Shown here in pieces: positions 32,976 through 41,164 of a stretch of DNA of 50,077 bases. Source of the stretch: a bacterium. GTDB lineage: Bacteria; Electryoneota; RPQS01. The DNA lies in the NCBI GenBank assembly GCA_018812265.1, contig JAHJDG010000035.1, positions 1-50,077 on the forward strand, written 5' to 3'. How positions within the stretch are numbered: position 1 is the stretch's first letter; each line of letters opens with the position of its first letter. Under the pieces are notes generated by a model. It did not search any database. It was not told the DNA's origin and saw only the letters and a list, made by a program, of their open reading frames with translations. A program made the translations under genes and the position numbers.

Positions 32976-34352
32976 TCAGATCTCCTTCTCGACGCCGAGA
33001 TGGCGGGAATTCTGAGACTCGGTGTGCGTGGCCAAGGCCGTCAGCGAAGTGCGCAGCGCATCGAGTCCTTCGGAGAGTTCCGGTTCGGAAATGTTCAGCG
33101 GCGGGCGGAAGCGGGCCGAGTGCGTTCCGCAGCCCAGCATCACCACGCCGTTGTTGTAGAGCTCACGACGGAGTTTATCGCGGTGCTCTCGATCGGGCAG
33201 GTCAATCGCGCACATCAGTCCCCGCCCGCGCACGTTGGAAACCAGCTCGGGGAAGTCGGTCGCGATGCTGTCCAATTCGGCCAGCAGGAACTCGCCCATG
33301 CGGGCGGCGTGCTCGACCAGCTTCTCTTCGTGAATGATGTCGAGATAGATTTTAAAGCGAAACATATCCAGCAGATTCCCGCCCCACGTAGAGTTGATGC
33401 GGCTGGGAACCCGGAACACGTTCTCTTCGATCTCATCAATTCTTGATCCCGACAGAAAACCGCAGACCTGAGTCTTTTTACCGAAAGCAATCATGTCGGG
33501 TTCGAAGCCGAAATGCTGATGCGCCCACATCCGGCCGGTGAGTCCGATGCCGGTCTGCACTTCGTCGAGAATCAGCATCGCATCGTTCTCGCTGGCCAGC
33601 GTGCGCAGTTCGCGCAGGAACTCGGCCCGGAAGTGATTGTCGCCGCCTTCGCCCTGAATCGGCTCGATGATGATCGCGCAGATATCGTCCTTGTTCTCGG
33701 CGAAGGCCGTCTTGATCTGACGGACGGCGGTTCGTTCGAGAGTCTCGACCTCTTCGAGATGTCCTTCCGTCAGCGGGAACTTGATGGCCGGACTCACGAT
33801 GCGCGGCCAATTGAACTTGGCGAAGTTCTTGTGCTTGTTCGGATCGGCGGTGTTGGTCAGCGACAGCGTGTAGCCCGAGCGACCGTGGAAGGCCTGCTCG
33901 AAGTGAATCACCTGATGGCCGATCTCGCGGCGATAGCCCTTTGCGAGATTCTTGCGGACTTTCCAGTCCATCGCCGCCTTGAGCGCATTCTCCACACCCA
34001 GCGTGCCGCCCGAAACGTAGAACGAGTGAATCATATACGACGGCACGGCCACGCGGAAAAACGCATCCACGAACTCGGCCATCTCCACCGTGTAGAGATC
34101 GGAATTGGTGACCTTGTTCACCGCCAATCGGCCCATCTTCTCGATCATCGCCGGCGTGGTCAGCCGCGGATGATTGAAGCCGATCGGAGCGGATGCGAAG
34201 AAGCTGAAGAAATCGAGGAAGCGGCGGCCCGTCTTCAGATCGTAGAAATAGGAACCTTTCGATTTGTCCAGATCGAAGACGATATCGAAGCCGTCGGCGA
34301 GCATGTGACGCGCGAGCGTCTCATGTACGTTGTGGGGGGTAATTCGGGTCAT
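32976..34352 (-). CDS. lat: L-lysine 6-transaminase
   Basis: 458 residues from the ATG at 34352, preceded by GGAGG (an in-frame ATG at 34367 is possible). Class III PLP aminotransferase. The N-terminal region (DLDKSKGSYFYDLKTGRRFL, FFASAPIGFNHP) and ILDEVQTGIGLTGRMWAHQH match the LAT subgroup. The PLP lysine lies in IAFGKKTQVCGF near residue 300. It converts L-lysine and 2-oxoglutarate to 2-aminoadipate 6-semialdehyde and glutamate, in lysine breakdown. A semialdehyde-type dehydrogenase and a GDH-like protein lie 8-11 kb away. Confidence 0.9.
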   Translation of the reverse strand: MTRITPHNVHETLARHMLADGFDIVFDLDKSKGSYFYDLKTGRRFLDFFSFFASAPIGFNHPRLTTPAMIEKMGRLAVNKVTNSDLYTVEMAEFVDAFFRVAVPSYMIHSFYVSGGTLGVENALKAAMDWKVRKNLAKGYRREIGHQVIHFEQAFHGRSGYTLSLTNTADPNKHKNFAKFNWPRIVSPAIKFPLTEGHLEEVETLERTAVRQIKTAFAENKDDICAIIIEPIQGEGGDNHFRAEFLRELRTLASENDAMLILDEVQTGIGLTGRMWAHQHFGFEPDMIAFGKKTQVCGFLSGSRIDEIEENVFRVPSRINSTWGGNLLDMFRFKIYLDIIHEEKLVEHAARMGEFLLAELDSIATDFPELVSNVRGRGLMCAIDLPDREHRDKLRRELYNNGVVMLGCGTHSARFRPPLNISEPELSEGLDALRTSLTALATHTESQNSRHLGVEKEI

Positions 34353-34720
34353 GTCAACATCCTCCATTCGGTTGCGATTGAACGTGCGTATCCCGTGCAG
34401 TAGCTTACGAGAGTCTACCGCCGGGGCGGGTCAATCGAACCGGTCCGCCGCCGGGCGAATCCGTGGAGGTTGTTGAAGACGAGCATTTTTTATCGTTTCG
34501 GCCTGATAATAGCCAACTTCCCAAATATAAGGAATTTCTCTCAGAAACCCAAACTCTGTGCGGGCTGCTGATAGCAACCCGAGTGTGGAAATGTTTTTTG
34601 ACCAAACGAACTGTCTTACTCGAATAAAAATCTGAAATTCTGAAATGCCGAAGGGCTGAAAATAGCGGAAGTTCAATAGAAGTGAAGAAAAGCGGAAAGC
34701 GGGGGCGGGGAGTGTCAGAT

Positions 34721-34749
34721 AAGATAGATGGCAGATGGGAAAAGTCAAG
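34721..34749 (-). promoter_or_regulatory. Possible distal promoter of lat
   Basis: TTGACT (34749-34744), a 17-base spacer and TATCTT (34726-34721). It is the best promoter-like site upstream of lat but sits about 370 bases before its start. Confidence 0.42.
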
Positions 34750-34857
34750 GGAATTTGAATATTTGTTCAAGTGGTGGAGTGCGCTGGGATTGGATGAGTT
34801 TGGCATTGGAGATAGGAGGGAGTCGAGGAGAGCAAGGAGGCATGCGACAATTATCAG

Positions 34858-34898
34858 ACCCCCCTTGTGTTCCCCCCAAATCGAAGATTTGGGGGGAA
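34858..34898. repeat. C6-G6 hairpin repeat, copy 2
   Basis: ACCCCCCTTGTG, then CCCCCCAAATC, a GAA loop, GATTTGGGGGG. The stem is 11 bases and perfect. The minus-strand order (hairpin, then CAAGGGGGGT) matches the element at 8375-8406. Confidence 0.6.
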
Positions 34899-34922
34899 GG
34901 CAGGTTATCGTTTTCAGCAACG

Positions 34923-35002
34923 GGCAGATCAGAGACCTGCGGCAACGGACGGTATTTGCAGCAGGCAGGTCAAAGACCTGCGGCTACGGACAGCGGGTAT
35001 TT
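34923..35002. repeat. Two imperfect direct repeats with palindromic cores
   Basis: Copy one starts GGCAGATCAGAGACCTGCGG (34923) and copy two GGCAGGTCAAAGACCTGCGG (34963). Both continue (C)AACGGAC or TACGGAC and end GGTATTT. The core CAGGTC-AAA-GACCTG of copy two is a perfect inverted repeat. Confidence 0.55.
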
Positions 35003-35057
35003 CGGGCACGGCGGGCAGTGCCCCAACCGGAATTGTGCGATTGTGTTTACGAAAGAC

Positions 35058-35079
35058 GGGCGGCCACACAGGGCCGCCC
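35058..35079. repeat. GGGCGGCC hairpin element
   Basis: GGGCGGCC, loop ACACAG, GGCCGCCC, followed by CTACAAATAG. Similar hairpins occur as scattered non-coding repeats in many uncultivated genomes, but no second copy was found in this window. Confidence 0.45.
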
Positions 35080-35142
35080 CTACAAATAGTCAATTTCATT
35101 ACAGCAAGATGTTTCGGCTGCGGAAAGGCGTCTCTTCAGAGA

Positions 35143-36006
35143 TTATTTCATGAGGATCATTTGGCGAGTCACTTGGAAGTCGCCAGCCTTCAGAGAGTAA
35201 AGGTAGGTTCCGGAAGGAAGGCCGGAGCCGTTGAAGGAGACCCGGTGGTTTCCGACCTCGGAGTAGCCGTCCAGCAGGGTCGCGATCTCCTGTCCCATCA
35301 AGTTGTAGACTTTCAGCGTGACCGGGCCGCTCTGCTTGAGATCGAAGGAGATTTGTGTGGTCGGGTTGAACGGATTCGGGTAGTTCTGACCAAGCTCGAA
35401 ATTGGCGCTCAGCTCAGGAGTTTGGCCGAGGGACAATTCCTGATCTTCTTCGCTCGCGACATCCTCCTTGCCCGTCCAATTGAACGTGCCCGGTTCGTCC
35501 GTGAACTCCTCGGCGGAAAGCAGCATGTTCTCCGCTTTCACGGTGTCGCCGTTGACGATCCATATCTTGTCGCAATCGGGAGTCGAAATGGTTATGGTCT
35601 GCTCGCCCTCTCCGGTCATGCTGAACTTTTCGATATCGGCCTCGAACGAGATCGCCCGCCGCTCGCCGGATTCCACGAACATCATCTGGCAGGAGGTATC
35701 GCTGCCGGCCGGGCAACACGCTTCGGCCGGAAACTTCTTGATCACCACCGTGTGACCGTCCTGAGTACGGAAGGTGATCGTGTGCACAAGAACGGTGTGC
35801 CACAGATCCTTGGCCCAGCTCGGATAAGCCAGTGTCAGTCCGCCGAACATGACCACCGCCATCATGACCATCGTGACCACCGTGCGACCGCCGCAACGGG
35901 GGGGAATGTTATCGGACTGAAGTTGTTTGCGCAATGCCTCACGGTGCGACGGAACCGAAGAGTCCGGCGTGTGCATGCGATCGAATCGTCGTTCCCAGTT
36001 TTCCAT
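35143..36006 (-). CDS. Membrane protein with sorting domain, partner of the ECF sigma factor
   Basis: 287 residues from the ATG at 36006, right after the sigma gene's stop. Residues 1-38 are polar (MENWERRFDRMHTPDSS...), followed by one membrane segment (about 43-63, TVVTMVMMAVVMFGGLTLAYP). An outer domain of about 120 residues includes ACCPAGSDTSCQMMF with four cysteines. A C-terminal sorting domain begins near 207 (YPNPFNPTTQISFDLK) and ends TRQMILMK. Gene order and topology suggest an anti-sigma factor, although no ZAS zinc motif is seen. A sorting tail on an inner-membrane anti-sigma is odd, since it would imply release or relocation. Confidence 0.72.
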   Translation of the reverse strand: MENWERRFDRMHTPDSSVPSHREALRKQLQSDNIPPRCGGRTVVTMVMMAVVMFGGLTLAYPSWAKDLWHTVLVHTITFRTQDGHTVVIKKFPAEACCPAGSDTSCQMMFVESGERRAISFEADIEKFSMTGEGEQTITISTPDCDKIWIVNGDTVKAENMLLSAEEFTDEPGTFNWTGKEDVASEEDQELSLGQTPELSANFELGQNYPNPFNPTTQISFDLKQSGPVTLKVYNLMGQEIATLLDGYSEVGNHRVSFNGSGLPSGTYLYSLKAGDFQVTRQMILMK

Positions 36007-36008
36007 TG

Positions 36009-36578
36009 TCAACTCTCCACGGTTAGTTCTGAAACCTCGATGATGGATTCGCCGTGCGCTTCGCGGAGGCCCTGATCCTCCTGAAGCCTGGCGATACCAC
36101 GATGAATCAGGGATTTCACCGTGCCAACCGGTCGCTTGAGCACGTCGGCGACCTCATTTATGGACATGTGTTCGAAATAGCGAAGCATAATCGGAGTCGA
36201 ATATTTTTGCGGCAGACGCGCTATTGCGCGATGGAGCATGAGATAGCTCTCGTGGCGCTCGATTTCCGAGACGACGGACTCGACTTCCGAAGGTTCCAGC
36301 GACGGCGCGAGGTCGTCGGACTCGAGTTTGTCGGACATCGGAAAGACGCGGGCAAGTTTCCGCCGCCGGAGCTCCCTTCTCCACTCATTGACGGCGATGC
36401 GCAGCAGCCACGACTTGACGGGAGCGTCCGGCCGAAAGCGCGGCCAAGCCCGATAGGCGCGGAAGAAAGTTTGCGAGGTCAGGTCCAGTGCGGCGGTCAC
36501 ATCAGCGGCCGCGTGGAGCAGGAATCTCCAAACGTCATCGTAGTGCTGATCGTAAACCTCTTCAAAAGCGGGCTTCAT
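36009..36578 (-). CDS. ECF-type RNA polymerase sigma factor
   Basis: 189 residues. Sigma70 region 2 at about 5-75 (EEVYDQHYDDVWRFLLHAA, LTSQTFFRAYRAWPRF, SWLLRIAVNEWRRELRRRKL) and region 4 at about 120-175 (RLPQKYSTPIMLRYFEHMSI, then NEVADVLKRPVGTVKSLIHRG). Regions 1.1 and 3 are absent, as usual for ECF sigmas. It would direct RNA polymerase to envelope-stress or other special promoters. The next gene codes for a membrane protein that may hold it inactive. Confidence 0.93.
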   Translation of the reverse strand: MKPAFEEVYDQHYDDVWRFLLHAAADVTAALDLTSQTFFRAYRAWPRFRPDAPVKSWLLRIAVNEWRRELRRRKLARVFPMSDKLESDDLAPSLEPSEVESVVSEIERHESYLMLHRAIARLPQKYSTPIMLRYFEHMSINEVADVLKRPVGTVKSLIHRGIARLQEDQGLREAHGESIIEVSELTVES

Positions 36579-36675
36579 CGCATACCGTCAGGTTTCAGGC
36601 TCTCACTCAATAGAACCCTCGAGGAGGGCGAAGGTTGCAGATTCGGTTGGGTGAATCGAATGGTAATATAAGAAA

Positions 36676-36697
36676 CAAGCCCTTAGGAAAGGGCTTG
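36676..36697 (-). terminator. Rho-independent terminator
   Basis: CAAGCCCTT and AAGGGCTTG form a 9-base stem with a short loop, followed on the minus strand by TTTCTT. It ends the gene at 36752-37501. Confidence 0.72.
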
Positions 36698-36751
36698 AGG
36701 TGGGGAAAGGTGTCTCGGGCGAATCTGGAGATTCGCCGCGGCGAGTCAACT

Positions 36752-37501
36752 TTACTCGTGCGAATAGTGGTTCACTGATCTCTGGCTGACGACAAAGACC
36801 GACTCATCAAAAAGAACTCCTATCAAATCAAACATCGGGGCGGAATTCCACCAAGAGCTTCGAAGCCCATCTATCATTCGATTCACTTCGGGTCTTTGGT
36901 CGCTGAAAGGGTTGTGTGACGTATGCGGATAGCAGACGAGCCATTTCTGGTTGAAGCTCAGATTGGCTTGCGCACTTATTTTATTCAGATTATCGTTCAC
37001 ACACTTATTCAAACAGTCATTGAGTTCATTTATTGACTTCTCTGAGTCGAGGGTATAGGATACCACTTTCTGAGGGTTGACATGCTTAACAATGTTCTCA
37101 TTTCCCTTAATGCTCCGCACACTGTCGAGTTGAGATGAATCCCAGACTTTGCCTGGTGCTTCCCGACTGACTATCGAGTCAATCCGCTTTAGGTCTTGGT
37201 CGGTGGCTTCGCTGATTTCTATACCTACAGTGCTACATGTGCCAGCGATCTTGAAATCCATTGCCGATTGCTGGGCTTGCTTCTTGTCATACCGGATAAT
37301 ACTGATCGGGAAGCTCGGCAGTAGACTTGCTGGCAACAGAAGTAGAAAGTGAACAATACAAAAACGCTCGCGCTGTTCCTTTGTCCTCCGACGCGGAGGT
37401 CCGACATGCGTATCAATGTCTCGCAATTGCCTGAGCAAGTCGCAATGAGAGTTGACCTTTAGTCCGGTGTCGAAGATATCCCCATCGTTTGAATTATCCA
37501 T
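36752..37501 (-). CDS. Hypothetical AT-rich membrane-anchored protein
   Basis: 249 residues, family not recognised. A cytoplasmic-looking N-terminus of about 45 residues, with a basic RRRTKEQRERF stretch, leads to one hydrophobic segment (FCIVHFLLLLPASLLPSFPI, about 47-67). The rest is soluble, with many Asn/Lys and a C-terminal part LVCYPHTSHNPFSDQRP and FDLIGVLFDESVFVVSQRS. Base composition is AT-richer than the sigma factor and TA genes on each side, which suggests transfer. A terminator follows and no operon partner is seen. The start at 37501 has only a distant AAGGA. Confidence 0.55.
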   Translation of the reverse strand: MDNSNDGDIFDTGLKVNSHCDLLRQLRDIDTHVGPPRRRTKEQRERFCIVHFLLLLPASLLPSFPISIIRYDKKQAQQSAMDFKIAGTCSTVGIEISEATDQDLKRIDSIVSREAPGKVWDSSQLDSVRSIKGNENIVKHVNPQKVVSYTLDSEKSINELNDCLNKCVNDNLNKISAQANLSFNQKWLVCYPHTSHNPFSDQRPEVNRMIDGLRSSWWNSAPMFDLIGVLFDESVFVVSQRSVNHYSHE

Positions 37502-37549
37502 CGATCTGCCAATCCTTCGCTATTCTCTTATTCGTTCGAAGGCATCTGC

Positions 37550-37996
37550 TCACGCAAACAGCGCCTCAAACGGATTTTCGACGTCAATCTCGCGGATGGG
37601 TGTGAAGGCGGCGGAGTCAGCGGTGACGATGGTCTTGACTTCGTGGGCCAGCATCGTGGCAGCGAGGTGGGTCTCGGCGAAGCGTTCGCGTTGGATCGGA
37701 TACTTCTCCATCAGCTTGAAAGCCCGCCGCAGAATGGTCTCATCGGAACAGAGAATCACCGGTTGCGGATAACGCACGAGCTTGTCAATCATCCGCCACG
37801 CGATGGCAGGCGAGAGCGGTTTGCGAACGAAGCGGCTGCTCGTCAGAACCGCCGCCAGCTCGTGCAGACTCTGTTCGCAGATGCAGGCCGCCCACTGCCC
37901 GCGAACGGATTGTTCCAGTAGTTCCGTTGCCCGCTTGTGAAAGGGCGAAGCCGTGTCGGCGGCATAGATGAGGACGGTGGTATCGAGACACTTCAT
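37550..37996 (-). CDS. PIN-domain ribonuclease toxin
   Basis: 148 residues from the ATG at 37996. PIN (VapC-like) fold with acidic residues at expected positions: MKCLDTTVLIYAAD at the N-terminus (Asp5), the Glu in EQSLHEL (about 46), and Asp in TIVTADSAAF (about 127). Such toxins cut tRNA or other RNA when the antitoxin is lost. The long frame from 38383 is not coding upstream of this ATG. Its start overlaps the antitoxin stop by four bases. Confidence 0.87.
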   Translation of the reverse strand: MKCLDTTVLIYAADTASPFHKRATELLEQSVRGQWAACICEQSLHELAAVLTSSRFVRKPLSPAIAWRMIDKLVRYPQPVILCSDETILRRAFKLMEKYPIQRERFAETHLAATMLAHEVKTIVTADSAAFTPIREIDVENPFEALFA

Positions 37997-38310
37997 GGGC
38001 GACCTCCCCGCAGCGCCGCGCGATCCAAAGGTTCGATGAAGCCCACGCCGGCGGCCAGTTTCAGAAACTCGCGAAGCCCGTTGCGAACCGGGCCGCTCGC
38101 TTCGCGCGCTACCTGCTCGCGCTCGCGTTTTCTGATCTTCTGCTGTTCCTTGAAGAGGAGAATCGCCGGACTCTGGGCGGGAAACCGCCACAGTTTTCCG
38201 ACTTTGATCGCCGAGAGCCGTCCCTCGCGCGCCATGCGCTGTACGGTGGAGGTGCTGATGCGAAGCAGCTTGGCCACCTCGGTGGTGGTAAGGTAATCGG
38301 CTTGGGTCAT
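37993..38310 (-). CDS. Excisionase/MerR-like HTH antitoxin
   Basis: 105 residues. N-terminal helix-turn-helix of the excisionase (HTH_17) type: YLTTTEVAKLLRISTSTVQR, then MAREGRLSAIKVGKLWRFP. The basic tail KEQQKIRKREREQV probably helps bind DNA or toxin. It overlaps the PIN toxin gene by four bases, the usual antitoxin-first order. Likely represses its own operon. Less common than VapB-type partners, but HTH_17/PIN pairs are known. Confidence 0.87.
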   Translation of the reverse strand: MTQADYLTTTEVAKLLRISTSTVQRMAREGRLSAIKVGKLWRFPAQSPAILLFKEQQKIRKREREQVAREASGPVRNGLREFLKLAAGVGFIEPLDRAALRGGRP

Positions 38311-38480
38311 GGTGGTATCTTCGGTGAGATGAATTCCGGCCGGGTTGCGCGCGGTGATAGGGGTGACTCTTGAGAGTCACCACCGGGAAAAGACGAGCGC
38401 TTAACCCGGCTCGGCGAGAGTGCGCGAGAATGCAACACGCGGGAGCGAGTCGCCTAGTCCGGTTTTGGATATCGGAAATG

Positions 38481-39629
38481 CTATGCGGTTGAGGAGGTCG
38501 CCGGCTGGCCGCGGATCGCTTTGCTCCGTTCTTCGACCTCGGCTGCCTCTTCGAACTTGCCGGTGTCGGTGTAGAGATGGCCGAGTTCTTTCAAACAGTC
38601 AGCCACGCGGGGATCACTGCTGCCGAGACTCTTTTCGTAGATCTCGATGGCCCGCCGGAACAGCGGTTCGGCCTCGGAGTATTTGCCGGGAACGTTGAGA
38701 ACGGAAGCCAGCTTCATGATCGAGTCGGCCACTTCGGGATGCTCGGTGCCCAGCCGCGCCTCGTCCAGAAGAATGATCTTGCGATAGAGCTCGATGGCTT
38801 CCGGCTCTTTGCCGGCTCGCTGGCAGACGCAGGCCAGCATTTTGAGAGTCTCTGACGTCGCCGCATCGCCCTCACCCATCGCTTCCGTGCGAATCTCGAG
38901 CGCGCGTTTGAGCAGCGGTTCGGCCTCGTTGAACGCCTTCCGCGCCATTTGCAGCTCGGCCAGCCGCATGAGATCGGTGGCGATCTGCGGATCACGCGGT
39001 CCGAGCGCTTTCTCGTGGATCGCCAGAGCTTCCTTGCCGACGCGCAGCGCTTCCGTGTATTTCTCTCGCGAAGCGTGCAGGCTGACGGAGGAGAACAACG
39101 CCTCGGCCATGTCGGGATGTTCCTTACCCAACGTTTTTTCGAGGATCGCCAGCGCCCGCGAGTAGAGCTGTTCGGCGTCGTAGTACTGCTGCTGTTCGCA
39201 GCGCAGCTCGGCGAGCTTCACGATCAGCGCGGCCACTTCGGCGTGCCACGATCCGAGCGCGCGTTCCTTCTGGCTCAGCGCACGGGTCAGCAGCAGTTCG
39301 GCCTGCGCCGGACGATCCTGCCCCCGGTAAAATTCGGCCAGTTTCAGCATCGAATCAATCACGAACGGGTGGGTCACTCCGAGTCCCCGTTCGAGAACCG
39401 TCAGCGCCCGTTTGAAGTGTTTTTCGGCCTCGCGGAAGTCATCCCGCACCCGGAAGACCTCGGCCAAGTTGTTCAAACTTGCCGCAATCCGGGGATCCGT
39501 CGGTGTGAAATCATGCTCGGCATAACCGAGAGCCATGGCGAACAACCGATGCGCCTCGGAGTAGTCGCCGCCTTGATACTTCTGTTGCCCGGCCTCGGTG
39601 ACTCCCTGCCAGCGGCTTTCATCAGCCAC
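38481..39629 (-). CDS. Kinesin-light-chain-type TPR protein
   Basis: 382 residues from a GTG at 39629 with GGAGGTGG upstream; the frame continues to 39656 but without a ribosome site. Eight or so TPR_12-type repeats of 42 residues cover nearly the whole protein, with the pattern ADSLNNLAELYR, AEPLLKRALEI, EKxLGxxHPxVA. No signal peptide, so cytoplasmic. It is a protein-interaction scaffold with no attached effector domain. Such proteins can accompany STAND NTPases, but none is adjacent. Confidence 0.9.
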   Translation of the reverse strand: MADESRWQGVTEAGQQKYQGGDYSEAHRLFAMALGYAEHDFTPTDPRIAASLNNLAEVFRVRDDFREAEKHFKRALTVLERGLGVTHPFVIDSMLKLAEFYRGQDRPAQAELLLTRALSQKERALGSWHAEVAALIVKLAELRCEQQQYYDAEQLYSRALAILEKTLGKEHPDMAEALFSSVSLHASREKYTEALRVGKEALAIHEKALGPRDPQIATDLMRLAELQMARKAFNEAEPLLKRALEIRTEAMGEGDAATSETLKMLACVCQRAGKEPEAIELYRKIILLDEARLGTEHPEVADSIMKLASVLNVPGKYSEAEPLFRRAIEIYEKSLGSSDPRVADCLKELGHLYTDTGKFEEAAEVEERSKAIRGQPATSSTA

Positions 39630-39750
39630 GATCCACCTCCTGCAATGCCTGCTCAAGTAACCGGCAATCGGGGCAAACCCTGTTCCACCATGCGGGAGGT
39701 AAGTGTTTCCAGTGGGCGATGTTGGAAACTCGCTACGGGGACTCGTGCGA

Positions 39751-40314
39751 TTACCTCGCGTAAGTACCCATTACCTCCGCCTGAGCCAGGATGTGACCCT
39801 TCATGGCCGCTTCCAAGCCCGCCTTGTTGGCCCCGACCGGCAGCTCCAATTCGGCGTCCAGGACGAAGAGAGTAAAGAGGTAGCGATGAGGCTTGCCGGG
39901 AGGCGGGCACGGACCGCCGTAGCCGGACTTGGGCCAACTGTTCAGACCCTGCCGGATCCCGCCCGGAAGAATACTGTCCGGCGGAACGCCTTCGGGGAGC
40001 GAGGGCGTGCTGGGTGGCATATTCCAAAGCACCCAGTGCGTCCAAGTTCCCATAGGTGCGTCAGGATCATCGCAGATGAGGGCCAGACTTTTCGCATTTT
40101 CGGGCACTCCACTCCACTTCAGGGGCGGCGATTTGTCCTGCCCATCACAGGTAAATTTCTTCGGGATGGCCGCTCCGTTCTGAAACACATCACTCGCGAT
40201 GACGAGGGCCATGGTCTTCCCTCCTTCCTCCGCCGCTTGGGGCGGATTCTCGGTTTTCTTGCACGCGGCAAGCAACACCAAAGCCAATGTGATCGTCAGA
40301 GTCAATCGGAACAT
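39751..40314 (-). CDS. PEBP-family (YbhB/YbcL-like) lipoprotein
   Basis: 187 residues. Lipoprotein signal with lipobox VLLAAC near residue 18. The PEBP/YbhB fold is clear from CDGQDKSPPLKWSGVPENAK, LALICDDPDAPMGTWTHWVL and YGGPCPPPGKPHRYLF. Bacterial members are small ligand-binding proteins of unknown physiology. Here it is lipid-anchored in the envelope. It is followed by no close gene; the DinB-like gene lies 44 bases upstream on the same strand. Confidence 0.9.
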   Translation of the reverse strand: MFRLTLTITLALVLLAACKKTENPPQAAEEGGKTMALVIASDVFQNGAAIPKKFTCDGQDKSPPLKWSGVPENAKSLALICDDPDAPMGTWTHWVLWNMPPSTPSLPEGVPPDSILPGGIRQGLNSWPKSGYGGPCPPPGKPHRYLFTLFVLDAELELPVGANKAGLEAAMKGHILAQAEVMGTYAR

Positions 40315-40358
40315 GGGATTTCTCTCCCGGTATGTTTGCCGACGCGGAGTCGTTCGCG

Positions 40359-40823
40359 TCAGCCGGCAAGTTTTTTCAAGATCGCAATCTGTCCGGCATG
40401 ATACAAGTCATGATGGATCACTCCGTGGAGTCTCACGAAGTGGGTGAGTCCGCCGCCGGCCGGGATTTCCTCTTCGAGCTTGGCGTCGGCCGCCGCCGTC
40501 ACGGCTTCCTTGAGCTTGTTGTGGGCCGTATTAAGCCGTTCCCTCGCTGCGTGCCACGCGTTCTCACTCGTATCCGTGACGGGCGGGAAGTTTTCCTCAT
40601 CGCCGGGGACTTTTTCATTGCCTTCCAAACGCCAGCGGGCTACGTCTTTCCACGTCGCCATGTGCAACACCAGTTCCCAGATCGTATGCACGTTTGTCAG
40701 CGGTCGCGCTAAGGCGGTTGCGGCGCTCATATCCTTGAGCAGTTCCATCACCGCCGGGCCGTGCCAGGCCGTGCCATGAAATGCGCGATCCATGAGATCG
40801 GTGATGCGCATCCCTTCCGTCAT
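40359..40823 (-). CDS. DinB-superfamily metal-dependent protein
   Basis: 154 residues from the ATG at 40823 with GGAGGG upstream. Four-helix DinB fold with candidate metal ligands in TIWELVLHMATW (His about 49) and RLHGVIHHDLYHAGQIA (His pair and a later His). Members act as thiol-dependent transferases or dehalogenase-like enzymes, often with low-molecular-weight thiols. Substrate unknown. It follows the DUF2752 gene by 14 bases. Confidence 0.82.
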   Translation of the reverse strand: MTEGMRITDLMDRAFHGTAWHGPAVMELLKDMSAATALARPLTNVHTIWELVLHMATWKDVARWRLEGNEKVPGDEENFPPVTDTSENAWHAARERLNTAHNKLKEAVTAAADAKLEEEIPAGGGLTHFVRLHGVIHHDLYHAGQIAILKKLAG

Positions 40824-40837
40824 CTTATCCCTCCATC

Positions 40838-41164
40838 TCATTCATCTGCTCCGAAACGGCGGGGCACACACACTCGGACTACCGCCGAGCCGAACAGCCA
40901 CAGGCATAGCGGAGCGATCAGCACGATGCGCCAGTTCATCCACACCGCGTCCATGATCTGCCCGTGAGCCAATAGCGACGCGGCCCGCGTGATACCGCAG
41001 CCGGGACAATGTTCGATGCCCAGCCAATGAAACAGGCACAGCGGCGGCAGGTTTGCCACGACGCTGAAAGGAATCAAGCAGAGAACGGCCAGCGTGAGCA
41101 AACCGATGGCGATCCGCGTGATATCGCCCGGTCTATCGCTTGCGAAGCGACCTTCCATTCGCAT
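40838..41164 (-). CDS. DUF2752 membrane protein
   Basis: 108 residues with two membrane segments (IAIGLLTLAVLCLIPFSVVA, and WRIVLIAPLCLWLFGSAVV). The DUF2752 signature CLFHWLGIEHCPGCGITRA is intact, with the paired cysteines. Function of the family is unknown. It overlaps the TM2 gene by about 26-32 bases, so the real start may be the second Met (41158). Confidence 0.85.
   Translation of the reverse strand: MRMEGRFASDRPGDITRIAIGLLTLAVLCLIPFSVVANLPPLCLFHWLGIEHCPGCGITRAASLLAHGQIMDAVWMNWRIVLIAPLCLWLFGSAVVRVCVPRRFGADE

Larger units (their letters stand above)
34353..35142. other. Gene-free 790-base region with repeats
   Basis: No convincing gene. It holds a promoter-like TTGACT-N17-TATCTT on the minus strand (34721-34749), a C6-G6 hairpin (34858-34898), two imperfect repeats of about 35-40 bases (34923-35002) each with a CAGGTC/GACCTG-type palindrome, and a GGGCGGCC hairpin (35058-35079). 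If the promoter serves lat, the leader would be about 360 bases. I looked for lysine-riboswitch motifs and saw none. Confidence 0.55.

Noticed and set aside
34353-34715. Lysine riboswitch before lat
   Set aside because: The conserved core motifs of the lysine riboswitch could not be found in the leader on the coding strand.
34923-35002. CRISPR array
   Set aside because: Only two imperfect repeats, with almost no spacer between them and no cas genes in the window.
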